Shown: positions 16,925 to 25,973, counted from the stretch's first letter. The stretch is DNA of 54,077 nt from DATKWD01 sp035529695 (GCA_035529695.1 DATKWD010000152.1:1-54077); one strand, 5' to 3'. Made by a program: numbers and translations. The notes: generated by a model not told the origin, from the sequence alone.

Positions 16925-17776
16925 GTGACCGGCCAGCACGAGCTTCGCACCGACCCCTACCTCGGCACACGCGTGCACGTCGTGCGCGACCGGCAGAAGC
17001 GGCCGAATCTTCCGTCGACGGGGTGCCCGTTCTGCATCGGTGGGGTCGAGGCACCCGAGCCATACGTCGCCACGACCTTCGTGAACCGGTGGCCGGCGAT
17101 GGAGGGCGACCGCTGCGAGGTGGTTCTCTACACCCCTGAGCACGACGCGACCTTCGCCGGTCTGGGTGCAGCCGGTGCGCGTGAGGTGATCGACCTCTGG
17201 GCCGCCCGGACCGAGCAGCTTGGCGCGCGCCGCGACATCGACTTCGTCCTGGTCTTCGAGAACCGAGGGGCCGAGGTGGGGGCCACCATCAGCCACCCGC
17301 ACGGTCAGATCTACGCCTACGACCACGTCCCCGACCGGCCTCGCAGGCGTTTCGAAGCTGGGTGGTCTCCGGACCCCGCCCCCGGTGAGCGGGCGATCAT
17401 CGCCCACGGGACCTGGAAGGCGTGGGTGCCCGTCGCCGCGACGTTCCCAGTGGCGATCGACGTCGCCCCTGTGACCAGGGTGCCCGACCTCCCGAGCCTC
17501 GACGAAACCAGTCGAAATGACCTCGCGGTCATGCTGATCGACCTCTTCGGTCGCCTCGACCGGCTGTTCGACCAACCGCTGCCCCTGATGATGTGGTGGA
17601 ACCAGCGTCCGTTCACCGGTGGGTTCGACGATGCATGGCTGCACCTCGAGATCGTGTCGCCGTGGCGGTCGGCCGGCGTGCCGCGATTCATCGCTGCGGC
17701 CGAGGTGGCCTGCGAGGAATACTTCAATCCCGTCGTGCCCGAGGACCTCGCAGCCCGACTCCGGGACCTCGGCTGA
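16925..17776 (+). CDS. galT: galactose-1-phosphate uridylyltransferase
   Basis: 283 residues from GTG 16925; an earlier in-frame GTG at 16880 would add 15 residues with no family match. The active-site HPHGQ motif gives the nucleophilic His126 and Gln128, preceded by FENRGAEVGATISHPHGQ. CPFC (Cys34, Cys37) is the N-terminal metal site, and NRWPAM is the uridine-binding block. It exchanges UMP between UDP-glucose and galactose-1-phosphate in the Leloir pathway. It is shorter than E. coli GalT (about 348) but near actinobacterial forms. No galK or galE is adjacent. Confidence 0.88.
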   Translation: MTGQHELRTDPYLGTRVHVVRDRQKRPNLPSTGCPFCIGGVEAPEPYVATTFVNRWPAMEGDRCEVVLYTPEHDATFAGLGAAGAREVIDLWAARTEQLGARRDIDFVLVFENRGAEVGATISHPHGQIYAYDHVPDRPRRRFEAGWSPDPAPGERAIIAHGTWKAWVPVAATFPVAIDVAPVTRVPDLPSLDETSRNDLAVMLIDLFGRLDRLFDQPLPLMMWWNQRPFTGGFDDAWLHLEIVSPWRSAGVPRFIAAAEVACEEYFNPVVPEDLAARLRDLG

Positions 17777-17908
17777 ATCGGTCCAACTGCGCTGTCCGGA
17801 TCCACCGCATCGTGGACGCCGGACAAGAAGTTGCGATGACCCGCTAGATTCCCCTGGAAATGGCGCACGCGTGTGCCAATACCTGAACCATCCCGGAGGA
17901 CGGTCGCC

Positions 17909-18925
17909 ATGACCCAGCTCGCTTACACCGAAGCCGAACTGATGGCCGAGCACGACTACGCCGAACCCCACGTCGTCGACGGACGTCGGATGCACGGCGG
18001 CATGCTGGCCGACGGGACCTACCAACCTCCCCGCACCCTCGTCCGCGGCCCGGCCATCGACGCGTGGACCGCAGCCCTGCGCGCTCGCGGCGGCGACCTG
18101 CTCGACGCTGACGCATCGCTTCTCGACGGCGTGAGGCTTCCGAACGTCGAGCAGGCCCGAGTGCTGCTTCGGCATGGTCTGACCGAGTCCTTCTGGAACA
18201 GCCTCACGATCATCGGCAAGATCGAGGCCAAGGGTCGCCTCCTGGCCGACATCACGTTCCCCGAGCTCCAGCCCGTGATCGTCGAGGACATCAGCGAGAT
18301 GGCGATCGGTCATCTCAACAAGGGTCTGCTCGTCGCGCACGGCCTCGACGAGGGAGGCCAGCCCGACAAGGGCATCGGCGGCCACGACGAGATGTGGTTC
18401 GCCGCCCGCGACCTCGCCTTCGGGCCCGATGCCCACCCCGATGTCGAACCGATGGACAACATCGGTCGCGAAGACGCCGGCGAGCGCCGCATCCCCGAGC
18501 TGCCGCCCGAGATCGAGGGGCTCGTGTCGTTTCTCGCCAACCTGCTCATCATCGAGTTCCGCGCCGAACTGGGCTTCAGCGAGAGCCAGGCCATCCTCCG
18601 AACCCCTGGCGTCTGGGGCGACCGCGCCGAGCTGGCCGGGGAGGCTGCCGAGATCATCGGACGCATCCGCACCGACGAGGAGATTCACGTCACGTCGCTG
18701 CGGCTGTACCTCGGCGAGATCCGCTCGTGCACGTTCAAGACCGTCGACGGCGGAACCGTCAGCGGTGCCGAGGTCATCGACCGCTTCTGGGACGGCATGG
18801 TCCACTGGGCCAGCGTCGAGCAGCCCAAGCTCGCCGCAAAGCAGTCACGCGAGCTCATGGTCGAGCGGATCATGAAGGCAGACGACGCGCAGACCGTGCT
18901 CGCGGAGTTCGACGCGGCCGCCTGA
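17909..18925 (+). CDS. conserved hypothetical helical protein
   Basis: 338 residues from ATG 17909, with GGAGGA at 17895-17900. I do not recognise the family. The chain is soluble, mostly helical and rich in acidic residues. Regions that look constrained are NVEQARVLLRHGLTESFWNS, VIVEDISEMAIGHLNKG, GGHDEMWFAARDLAFG, LANLLIIEFRAELGF and RTDEEIHVTSLRLYL. The Glu/His placements (E126, E130, H135, E161, E216, E257, H260) are reminiscent of ferritin-like carboxylate-bridged di-iron proteins, but that is only a visual resemblance. The gene stands alone between galT and the DUF2510 genes. Confidence 0.75.
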   Translation: MTQLAYTEAELMAEHDYAEPHVVDGRRMHGGMLADGTYQPPRTLVRGPAIDAWTAALRARGGDLLDADASLLDGVRLPNVEQARVLLRHGLTESFWNSLTIIGKIEAKGRLLADITFPELQPVIVEDISEMAIGHLNKGLLVAHGLDEGGQPDKGIGGHDEMWFAARDLAFGPDAHPDVEPMDNIGREDAGERRIPELPPEIEGLVSFLANLLIIEFRAELGFSESQAILRTPGVWGDRAELAGEAAEIIGRIRTDEEIHVTSLRLYLGEIRSCTFKTVDGGTVSGAEVIDRFWDGMVHWASVEQPKLAAKQSRELMVERIMKADDAQTVLAEFDAAA

Positions 18926-18979
18926 TCCAGCCCCTGGGGGTCAACGATCGGCGCCCGCACGGTTCGTAGGATTCGCCGA

Positions 18980-19438
18980 ATGAGCGGCTCCGAGAACGCC
19001 CCGGCCGGTTGGTTTCCGGCCCCCGACCGACCCGGCAACGAGCGCTACTGGGACGGTGTCCAGTGGACCGACTCCTATCGACCCGCGGCTGGCGTCCCAC
19101 CGGCACCGCCCGCCGGTGAGGGTTGGCAGCCGCAGGGACAGATGCCCGGACCCCAGTACGGCGCCGTACCCGGGCAGTTGTACGGACCGGCTCCGAACAA
19201 CTACCTGGTGTTCTCGATCCTCACCACGCTGTTCTGCTGCCTGCCGTTCGGGATCGTCTCGATCGTCAAGGCGAGCCAGGTCAACAGCCTGTGGTCGCAG
19301 GGACGGACCGCCGAGGCACAGCAGGCGGCCGACTCGGCGAAGCAATGGGCCTGGATCGCCTTCGGTGTCGGCATCGCGGTCAGCATCGTCTACGTACTCG
19401 TCATCGCCTCGGTCGAGACGACCTCGAGCGGCTTCTGA
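18980..19438 (+). CDS. DUF2510 / CD225-dispanin-like membrane protein
   Basis: 152 residues. An N-terminal DUF2510 motif (PAGWFPAPDRPGNERYWDG, then WTDSYRP) is followed by a Pro/Gly-rich spacer. A two-helix membrane region follows, in which NNYLVFSILTTLFCCLPFG and GIVSIVKASQVNSLW, then a linker ending DSAKQWAWIA, follow the CD225/dispanin pattern. Proteins of this group insert in membranes and affect curvature or fusion in eukaryotes; bacterial roles are unknown. Its stop overlaps the DUF2752 start (TGATG), so they are coupled. The N-terminus is nearly identical to that of the gene at 19961. Confidence 0.86.
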   Translation: MSGSENAPAGWFPAPDRPGNERYWDGVQWTDSYRPAAGVPPAPPAGEGWQPQGQMPGPQYGAVPGQLYGPAPNNYLVFSILTTLFCCLPFGIVSIVKASQVNSLWSQGRTAEAQQAADSAKQWAWIAFGVGIAVSIVYVLVIASVETTSSGF

Positions 19439-19902
19439 TGACCACGGCGGTCGAGGGCTCACACGTCCTCGACGCGCCGGCCCGGTTGCGCCGGCCGTGG
19501 GTCCTGGGACCCGGAGGAGTGGCCGTTGCGGCTGTCGGCTACGTGAGCGCGATCCACGTCATCGATCCCTTTCGACCTCACTCGGTCGGATGCCCGTTCC
19601 TGGGCATCACCGGATGGTGGTGCCCGGGTTGCGGGTCGTCCCGAGCGATCCATCGCCTCGTGCACGGCGACCTGATCGGCTCGCTCACGTATCACCCGCT
19701 GATGGTCCCGATCGTGGCGCTGTTGGTCTGGTGGTGGGTGGGCTGGTTCGCGACGCACCGCCGCGGCGAACGTCCGGGCTGGGCCAGGTCACCGACCGAA
19801 CTCTCCCCGCGGTGGGTCGTGACGATCGCGGTGGTGTTCGTGGCGTTCTGGATCCTGCGGAACACCGAGCCGTTCTCGTTGCTCGCACCACCGACCGGAT
19901 GA
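19438..19902 (+). CDS. DUF2752 membrane protein
   Basis: 154 residues from ATG 19438, overlapping the preceding stop; the longer open frame from 19123 is out of keeping with the family. CPFLGITGWWCPGCGSSRA and the following LVHGDLIGS with YHPL are the DUF2752 signature, with three hydrophobic segments (about 27-45, 80-98 and 125-143). The paired Cys residues in CPGCG may bind metal or form a disulfide. Function is unknown. It sits between two DUF2510 proteins, which suggests a small membrane-associated unit. Confidence 0.86.
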   Translation: MTTAVEGSHVLDAPARLRRPWVLGPGGVAVAAVGYVSAIHVIDPFRPHSVGCPFLGITGWWCPGCGSSRAIHRLVHGDLIGSLTYHPLMVPIVALLVWWWVGWFATHRRGERPGWARSPTELSPRWVVTIAVVFVAFWILRNTEPFSLLAPPTG

Positions 19903-19960
19903 TCGGCCACCGCCGGTCCGATCGGGAGCGGCTGCGTCCGGGCTCTCGTATCATCTCGCC

Positions 19961-20461
19961 ATGAGCGGCACGAGCAACCCGCCAGCGGGTTGGTTCCCGG
20001 CACCTGACCGGCCCGGCGCCGAGCGCTATTGGGACGGAATCGTGTGGACCGACACGTACCGACCAGGCGGCACCGGCATCGCTCCTCCCCCACCACAGAT
20101 GGGCAGCGGTTGGCAGCCGGCCCCATACGGCTCTGCCGGACCGGTCGGGACCAACGGCTTCGCCATCGCATCCCTCGTCCTGTCGCTGATCTGGATCTAT
20201 GGCATCGGTTCGATCCTCGCGCTCGTCTTCGGGTACAAGGCCCGCCGCGAGATCGACGAGTCCAACGGCAGACAGACCGGGCGGGGGATGGCCACGGCCG
20301 GCATCGTGATCGGCTGGCTCGGCGTCGTCGGCGCGACCCTGATCATCGTGCTCATCGTCTTCGTGGCGAGCACCGATCCGATCAGCGACGGAGGGATCAA
20401 CTCCGATCCTTCCGACGGCATCTGCAACCCCGATCGCTTCCTCCAAGACCCCGACTGCTGA
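19961..20461 (+). CDS. DUF2510 / DUF4190-like membrane protein
   Basis: 166 residues. The N-terminal DUF2510 motif PAGWFPAPDRPGAERYWDG is almost the same as in the protein at 18980, pointing to a recent local duplication of that module. It is joined here to a different membrane part: GFAIASLVLSLIWIYGIGSI, a cytosolic KARREIDESNGRQTGRGMA loop and a second helix, the DUF4190 pattern. A short acidic tail with two Cys follows. No function is known. Confidence 0.84.
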   Translation: MSGTSNPPAGWFPAPDRPGAERYWDGIVWTDTYRPGGTGIAPPPPQMGSGWQPAPYGSAGPVGTNGFAIASLVLSLIWIYGIGSILALVFGYKARREIDESNGRQTGRGMATAGIVIGWLGVVGATLIIVLIVFVASTDPISDGGINSDPSDGICNPDRFLQDPDC

Positions 20462-20523
20462 GAAGGGCGACCCGCGGGGACGAACCACCGCCGTTGATCC
20501 TGCCCAACCCCTAACGTCGGTCC

Positions 20524-21753
20524 ATGCCCGCCCCGACCCTCGACATCACCCATGTCCGAAGCCGGTTCGCGGCCTTCTCACAGCCCGAACTCGAAGGTTG
20601 GGCTCACTTCGAGAACGCAGGCGGTTCGTACGCATGCGACCCGACGATCGAAGCGTTGCGGCACTACTACGTCCACACGAAGCTCCAGCCGGGCCACCCG
20701 TCACCTGCGGCAGAGGCCGCGCAGCAGGCGATGGACCGGAGCTACCAGCGGTGGGCGAGTGCGCTTGGTGTGGGGGTCGACGAGGTGGTGCTCGGCCCGT
20801 CGACGACTGCGAACACGTCGGTGTTGGCGAGCGCCTTCGGCGAGACCCTCGGTGCGGGGGACGAGGTGGTCGTGACGCAACAGGATCACGAGGCCAACGG
20901 CGGCGCCATCCGCCGCGCCGCGGCTCGCGCAGGCGCCACGATCCGCGAGTGGACGATCGATCCCGAGACCGGGCTGCTCGACCCCGCACTCGCAGCCGAT
21001 CTCATCAGCGAGCGCACCCGGCTGGTGTGCATGCCGCACGTCTCGAACCTCGTCGGCACCGAGAACGACGTGACCGCCGTCGCGCGCCTCGCGCGCGACG
21101 TCGGAGCCATCCTGCAGGTCGACGGCGTGTCAGCGGTTCCCCACGGCCTCCCCGACCTCGACGCGTTGGGTTGTGACATCTACCTGTTCAGCCTCTACAA
21201 GGTCTTCTCGGTCCACCAGGGGCTGATGGCGGTGCGTGGCGGGCTGGCACGGAGCCTGCCGAACCAAGGCCACTTCTTCAACGACGGCGACGCCCACAAG
21301 CGGCTCAACCCGGCCGGTCCCGACCACGCCCAAGTGGCGGCGTCGGGTGCCGTTCTCGATTACATCGACGAGCTGGCTCAGCACCACGGGGTGGACTTCG
21401 ATGCGGTCGCCCGCCTGTGGCAGGACCACGAAACGCGACAGCTCGGTCCGGTGCTCGCCCAACTCGACGCATCCGACCGTGTGAGACTGCTCGGCCCGGC
21501 CACGACTGCCGGACCAGGTCACCGCTGCCCGACGGTTGCGTTCGCGCCGCTCGATCGGACCCCCGCGGAGGCTGCTCAGGTGCTCCGTGACCACCGCATC
21601 ATGGCGGGCTTCGGTCACTTCTACAGCTGGCGGACCCTCGACGCCATGGGCATCGACCCCGAGTCGGGCGTCGTCCGCATCAGCTTCGTGCACTCCACCT
21701 CCGACGACGAGATCGCCCAGCTCCAGACCGCCATCGAGGCGCTCGTCACTTGA
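20524..21753 (+). CDS. class V aminotransferase, cysteine desulfurase-like without the catalytic Cys
   Basis: 409 residues from ATG 20524. The fold type I PLP plan is clear: STTANTS cofactor loop, DHEANGG with His122, QVDGVSA with Asp200, and SLYKVFSVHQG with Lys226 as the likely Schiff-base lysine. SufS/IscS-type desulfurases have a Cys in a flexible loop near the C-terminus. The matching region here reads MAGFGHFYSWR and has no Cys. It may act as a lyase, epimerase or transaminase rather than as a sulfur donor. No suf or isc gene is nearby. Confidence 0.85.
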   Translation: MPAPTLDITHVRSRFAAFSQPELEGWAHFENAGGSYACDPTIEALRHYYVHTKLQPGHPSPAAEAAQQAMDRSYQRWASALGVGVDEVVLGPSTTANTSVLASAFGETLGAGDEVVVTQQDHEANGGAIRRAAARAGATIREWTIDPETGLLDPALAADLISERTRLVCMPHVSNLVGTENDVTAVARLARDVGAILQVDGVSAVPHGLPDLDALGCDIYLFSLYKVFSVHQGLMAVRGGLARSLPNQGHFFNDGDAHKRLNPAGPDHAQVAASGAVLDYIDELAQHHGVDFDAVARLWQDHETRQLGPVLAQLDASDRVRLLGPATTAGPGHRCPTVAFAPLDRTPAEAAQVLRDHRIMAGFGHFYSWRTLDAMGIDPESGVVRISFVHSTSDDEIAQLQTAIEALVT

Positions 21754-21780
21754 ACGCCGGTGGTCACCCAGGTCGACGGG

Positions 21781-22623
21781 TCAGCGGTCGGCGCGCGCGA
21801 GGTGAGCCCTGACCGCCTCGAGCCATGCGACGGTGCGCTCTTCCTGTGGGCAGTGACCGGCACCCTCGATGACGACCTGCGTCGCGCCATCGATCGACGC
21901 GGCGATGAGGTCGGCCTGACCATGCAGTCCGCCGTCGTGCTCACCGACCAGCACCGTGGTCGGACACGCGATGGCGCCGAGCCAGGGCACCAGCGACTCG
22001 AACTCACGCAGCTCGGTGCCGAGCGACTCGAAGGCTTCGACGTCCATGTGCGACAGCTTGTGGTGGTTCCGCGCTGCGATCTTCGGTCGGTCAGGCTCGA
22101 GCGCGACCGACATGTCGGAAGTCACCTCGGCCATGAAGTCGGCCACGACGCCCATGCCCTCAGCACGTCCGATGGTGACGACCCGGTCGATCCACTCCTT
22201 CGGGATCCCACCGCCTGCCGGCTCGGCGAGCGTGTCCATGAGCACGAGGCTCACGACTCGTCCGGGATGCCGGCGCACGACGTGTTGGGCGACGATGCCA
22301 CCCATCGAATGCCCGACGAGGTGGAAGCGCTCGATGCCCAGGTGATCGAGGACTGCGACGGCATCGGTGGCCAGCACCTCGAACGTGTAGGTCGACGGGT
22401 CGCCGGTGTTCGTCGAGTCGCTGTGGCCGCGGTGGTCCCAAGCCACCACTCGCCGTTGGCCGGCGAGGGCGTCGGTGACATCTGCGAAGTCGATCCGCCC
22501 GCCGGTGAAGCCATGAACGAGGACGAGGGGTGTCTCCTCGCCATCTCCTCGATCATCGAGCGCCAAGGCGACGGTGCCGCCCGCCGGGGTGGTGACCTCG
22601 ATCGTGACATCGGGCTCGAACAC
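21781..22623 (-). CDS. alpha/beta hydrolase
   Basis: 280 residues from GTG 22623. LVHGFTGG gives the oxyanion region, GHSMGG the nucleophile elbow with Ser, VGEHDGG the acid and GAGHCPQEE the catalytic His, so the triad is complete. Overall length and the WDHRGHSDS block place it among haloperoxidase/esterase-like hydrolases. No substrate can be named. It converges on the class V aminotransferase gene with a 27-base gap. Confidence 0.9.
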   Translation of the reverse strand: MFEPDVTIEVTTPAGGTVALALDDRGDGEETPLVLVHGFTGGRIDFADVTDALAGQRRVVAWDHRGHSDSTNTGDPSTYTFEVLATDAVAVLDHLGIERFHLVGHSMGGIVAQHVVRRHPGRVVSLVLMDTLAEPAGGGIPKEWIDRVVTIGRAEGMGVVADFMAEVTSDMSVALEPDRPKIAARNHHKLSHMDVEAFESLGTELREFESLVPWLGAIACPTTVLVGEHDGGLHGQADLIAASIDGATQVVIEGAGHCPQEERTVAWLEAVRAHLARADR

Positions 22624-22730
22624 GTCTCGGACCGTAGCCCCCGCCGCGCCCGACCGTTCGGCGACGCGGCGGCGCCTCCGTCGGGTACGTTCTCGCGTCG
22701 ATCAGCAACTCGACCCGTCCGGGGGACCTC

Positions 22731-23195
22731 ATGAGACGTTCGACAATCGTGGCTGCCTTCCTCGCGATCGGCCTCCTCGCCAGTTCATGTGGTGCAGACG
22801 ACGACCCCTCGTCTGCACCGTCGGGCGACTCGGCGGACGGCTCGAGCCAGGCGGACCCCGGACAACCAGGGACCGAAGCCGGGTCCGCTGGCGCAACGGC
22901 GGTCGTCACCGTCGGAGAAACGACCTACGAGATGACGTCGGAAGCGGGCTGCAACATCCTTGGTGCAGACACGATCCTGGCCACCTTCACCTCCGGAGCC
23001 GACCAGGCCAGCCTGACGGCGGCCGAAGGAACCGTGCTCGTGCGAATGACCCTGGATGGTGTCGATTGGGTCGACTCGGGCGGGGCACCTCAGCCAGTCC
23101 TCACCGACGGCGGCGCGACGTGGACAGGACAAGTGGCCGAGTTCCCCAACGGCGGCGCAACGCCTGCGGATGCCACCATCGAAATGACCTGCTAG
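22731..23195 (+). CDS. secreted lipoprotein, LpqH-like
   Basis: 154 residues. The signal peptide MRRSTIVAAFLAIGLLASSC ends in an LASSC lipobox, then a Ser/Gly/Asp-rich linker. The folded part keeps a Cys pair (CNILGADTILATF and the terminal EMTC) that could form a disulfide, and its strand pattern recalls mycobacterial 19-kDa-antigen (LpqH) lipoproteins. That similarity is by eye. Likely an envelope protein of unknown role. Confidence 0.75.
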   Translation: MRRSTIVAAFLAIGLLASSCGADDDPSSAPSGDSADGSSQADPGQPGTEAGSAGATAVVTVGETTYEMTSEAGCNILGADTILATFTSGADQASLTAAEGTVLVRMTLDGVDWVDSGGAPQPVLTDGGATWTGQVAEFPNGGATPADATIEMTC

Positions 23196-23196
23196 C

Positions 23197-23221
23197 GCCC
23201 TGAACCTTCCAGAACCAGGGC
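23197..23221. terminator. candidate bidirectional terminator hairpin
   Basis: GCCCTG at 23197-23202 pairs with CAGGGC at 23216-23221 around a 13-base loop. It lies between the convergent lipoprotein and secreted-protein genes. No T-run follows on either strand, which is common for high-GC genomes. Confidence 0.45.
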
Positions 23222-23241
23222 CGAGCCAGGCGTCGGCGGGC

Positions 23242-24096
23242 TCAGCAGGATCCGACGAGTTGGAACGCGCCGTCGGCTTCGGCGGTCGAGCCCGACTGAC
23301 GGGCGTCGACGAGGATCGAGGGGCCCGAGTGCACCACGAGCAGATGGATCGAGTCGTCGCCCCAGGGGGTCGCCGAGAACGAACAATTCGAGACATCGCG
23401 GTCGAACACGACGAGGTAGTCGCCGGCGAACAACGTGTCCTTCTCGATCCTCAAGACCGCCCGTCCTGCGATCAGGGTGCCGTTTGCCTCGACACTCGCA
23501 GCCATCGGAGCATGCCAGTAGCCGAGCACATCGCCGACGATGCCCGTGCTGGCCCCGAAGACCTTGATGCGGATCTGGCCGAACTGGTCGAGCGAGGCCG
23601 TCGTGGTGACCGACGTCCCCTGCAACCGAAGGAACTGAAGCACCGTCGCCTTCGGTTCCACCCCACCTGGGCCCACGCGCACCCAGCCTGATCCCGACGG
23701 TGAGCCACCGATGGTGGACAGGCTGAGGTCGACGGCAAGAGCCGACGGCGGGATGCCACACCCAGGCCCTGGTAGGTATCCGCCGGTGACACTCAGGTCC
23801 CGGCTGGTGCCGGCCGCGAAGCTTCCGCCGAACTGCCGCGTGTCGTAGAACCGGCAGCCGTCCTGGATCGAGACGTACTCGAGTTGGCGCTGGGTCAGCG
23901 GGTCACTGGCCAGGGCCACGCCATCCCCAGAGGCCTCCCACGTCACGACCCATTCGTGGGCCGACTTCGTGCGTGAGCCGTCCGTTCCGGCCTGTGCACG
24001 CTCCAGGCCGAACGCCGCGATGGCAACGACCAGCAGCACCAGACCCCATGCGAATCGCGGGATGGCTCGACGGATGCGGGGCGTGTCTCCACTCAT
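23242..24096 (-). CDS. exported protein with YDTR-type repeat domain
   Basis: 284 residues from ATG 24096. A Tat-like or Sec signal (RRAIPRFAWG then a hydrophobic stretch ending ERAQA) precedes an extracellular beta-rich region. The blocks CRFYDTRQFGG, CGIPPSALAVDLSLSTI, SGWVRVGPGG and FGQIRIKVFGASTGIVGDVLGYW match the one-domain version of a secreted actinobacterial repeat that usually begins with the DTR motif. Such domains often occur in large wall-associated proteins. Here it is single and short. The final part, with two Cys, is of unknown fold. Confidence 0.8.
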   Translation of the reverse strand: MSGDTPRIRRAIPRFAWGLVLLVVAIAAFGLERAQAGTDGSRTKSAHEWVVTWEASGDGVALASDPLTQRQLEYVSIQDGCRFYDTRQFGGSFAAGTSRDLSVTGGYLPGPGCGIPPSALAVDLSLSTIGGSPSGSGWVRVGPGGVEPKATVLQFLRLQGTSVTTTASLDQFGQIRIKVFGASTGIVGDVLGYWHAPMAASVEANGTLIAGRAVLRIEKDTLFAGDYLVVFDRDVSNCSFSATPWGDDSIHLLVVHSGPSILVDARQSGSTAEADGAFQLVGSC

Positions 24097-24168
24097 GCAC
24101 CGATGGTGATACCGACCCGCGCCGACGGGCCAGGGCCGAACGTCACGCCTCAGGCCGAGAAAGGTGCG

Positions 24169-25170
24169 TCAGCTCGGTACTGCGGTGTCGGTGTGTCCGA
24201 GGGCCTCGGCGAGGAGGTCGAGCGAGTGGAGGCGTTGGCCGGCATCGCGGGCCGCATGGGCGACGATCAGTTCGTCGGCATCGGCGTGCCCGGCGAAGTC
24301 GTCGAGCTGCCGGCGAACCGCGGTCGGGCTGCCGACGGCTCGGTAGCGCATCATGCCGGCCACGTGGCGGCCGTTGGGTGAGTCGACCAAGGCGTCGACC
24401 TCGTCCTCGCCGAGCTCACGCCCACCGCCGAGAAAGCGGGCCACACGGGCGCGAAGAGTTGCGGCGAACTGTTCGGCCGCTTCGTCGTCGGTATCGGCGG
24501 CGACGACGTTGACCGCCGCGATGACGTACGGCTCGTCGAGTTGCTCGGACGGCTCGAACTCCCTGCGATAGATGCGTACGGCGTCGACGAGGGCGTCGGG
24601 GGCGAAGTGCGACGCGAACGCGTAGGGCAGTCCTAGTGCGGCAGCCAGCTTGGCACCGAACAGCGACGAGCCGAGGATGTAGAGCGGCACGTTGGTGCCC
24701 GCACCGGGCACGGCCGACACGCCGGGGATCCGGCTGCGGTCGGACAGGTAGCCCTGCAACTCCAGGACGTCGTGGGGGAACGTGTCGGCCGCCGAGGGGT
24801 CGCGCCGAAGCGCCCGGGCGGTGTTCTGGTCGCTGCCCGGAGCACGGCCGAGACCGAGGTCGATGCGGCCGGGATGCAGCGTCTCGAGCGTGCCGAACTG
24901 TTCGGCGATCACGAGCGGCGAGTGATTGGGCAGCATCACGCCGCCCGAGCCGAGGCGGATGGTGTTCGTGTGGGCCGCGACGTGCGCGATCAGGACGCTG
25001 GTGGCCGACGAGGCGATGGACGCCATGTTGTGGTGCTCGGCGTACCAGACACGGCGGTAGCCGCGAGCTTCGGCCCGCTGCGCCAGGGTGACCGATGCCT
25101 CGAACGCATCGCGGGCGGTCGACCCTCGGTTGATGACCGCGAGATCGAGGATCGAGAGCGGCACGGTCAT
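24169..25170 (-). CDS. LLM class flavin-dependent oxidoreductase
   Basis: 333 residues from ATG 25170; three upstream ATGs (25197 onward) are also in frame. The luciferase-like TIM barrel starts at PLSILDLAVI, with GYRRVWYAEHHNM, LGSGGVMLPNHSPL and GRIDLGLGRAPGSD, which fit the MsnO8 / luciferase family group 1. Substrate and whether it uses FMN or F420 cannot be decided. It follows the ArsR-rhodanese gene on the same strand with about 100 bases between. Confidence 0.87.
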   Translation of the reverse strand: MTVPLSILDLAVINRGSTARDAFEASVTLAQRAEARGYRRVWYAEHHNMASIASSATSVLIAHVAAHTNTIRLGSGGVMLPNHSPLVIAEQFGTLETLHPGRIDLGLGRAPGSDQNTARALRRDPSAADTFPHDVLELQGYLSDRSRIPGVSAVPGAGTNVPLYILGSSLFGAKLAAALGLPYAFASHFAPDALVDAVRIYRREFEPSEQLDEPYVIAAVNVVAADTDDEAAEQFAATLRARVARFLGGGRELGEDEVDALVDSPNGRHVAGMMRYRAVGSPTAVRRQLDDFAGHADADELIVAHAARDAGQRLHSLDLLAEALGHTDTAVPS

Positions 25171-25268
25171 GGTCCCCATCATGGTGGACCCGATCATCTC
25201 CCCACGAACAGCACCGGCTGCCGGGGAGCGCCGCGTCGACGGCCACCAACCTCACCATCAACAGATCG

Positions 25269-25973
25269 TCACGCGTCGGGGTGGGAAGAGGCATCGACCA
25301 TCCCGTGCTCGACGGGGAGGCCAGCGGTCCGCCACTCGGGGAAGCCGCCGGCCAGACGGCTGGCCGATCGACCGTTGCGAACGAGCTCACGGACAGCCTC
25401 GTCGGCGTAGACACAGAACGGTCCCCGGCAGTAGGCGACGATCTTCACGTCCTTCGGAAGCGCATCGAGGTGCAGACGCACCTGGTCGACCGGAACCGAA
25501 CGAGCACCAGCGATGTGGCCGGCTGCGTACTCGACCTCAGGTCGGACATCGAGCACGACGGCGTCGCCTGTCCGGAGCCGATTCGCCAACTCATCCCTGC
25601 TGACGACGTCGACGCCGTCGCGGCCACCCAGGTAGGCGTTCGCGAGCCGGTCGAGATCCTCGACGTGGTCCGACGCCACCGCCTGGACGAGCTGCCACAG
25701 CGAAGCCACCCGTTCGCTCGCCAAGGAATAGAAGATCCGGTTGCCGTCTCGACGCGTCGTGACCAACCCGGCACGGGCCAGCACATGGAGATGGTGCGAT
25801 GTGTTGGCCACGCTCTGGTCGAGTTCGAGCGCCAGCGCCTCGACGTGGCGTTCGCCCTGGGCGAGGACATCGATCAGCTCGACCCGCCGACCGTTGGCCA
25901 GCGCCTTGCCCACCTGGGCAAACCCGTCGAACAGACCGTCTTTGGACACTCGATCACCCACAACGACCTCCAT
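25269..25973 (-). CDS. ArsR family regulator fused to a rhodanese domain
   Basis: 234 residues from ATG 25973. Residues 15-95 form a winged helix of the ArsR/SmtB type (ALANGRRVELIDVLAQGE, SVANTSHHLHVLARAGLV, RRDGNRIFYSL). Residues 125-225 form a rhodanese domain with LDVRPEVEYAAGHIAGA and the active-site loop YCRGPFC (Cys182, Cys187). Such fusions are thought to sense persulfide or other sulfur species through the rhodanese Cys. It is divergent from the MFS gene across a spacer holding two identical-type palindromes, so it likely represses that gene and itself. Confidence 0.92.
   Translation of the reverse strand: MEVVVGDRVSKDGLFDGFAQVGKALANGRRVELIDVLAQGERHVEALALELDQSVANTSHHLHVLARAGLVTTRRDGNRIFYSLASERVASLWQLVQAVASDHVEDLDRLANAYLGGRDGVDVVSRDELANRLRTGDAVVLDVRPEVEYAAGHIAGARSVPVDQVRLHLDALPKDVKIVAYCRGPFCVYADEAVRELVRNGRSASRLAGGFPEWRTAGLPVEHGMVDASSHPDA

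Noticed and set aside
16688..18805. 705-residue open frame on the minus strand
   Set aside because: It lies across galT and the helical orphan and is a mirror of their codon bias with no domain.
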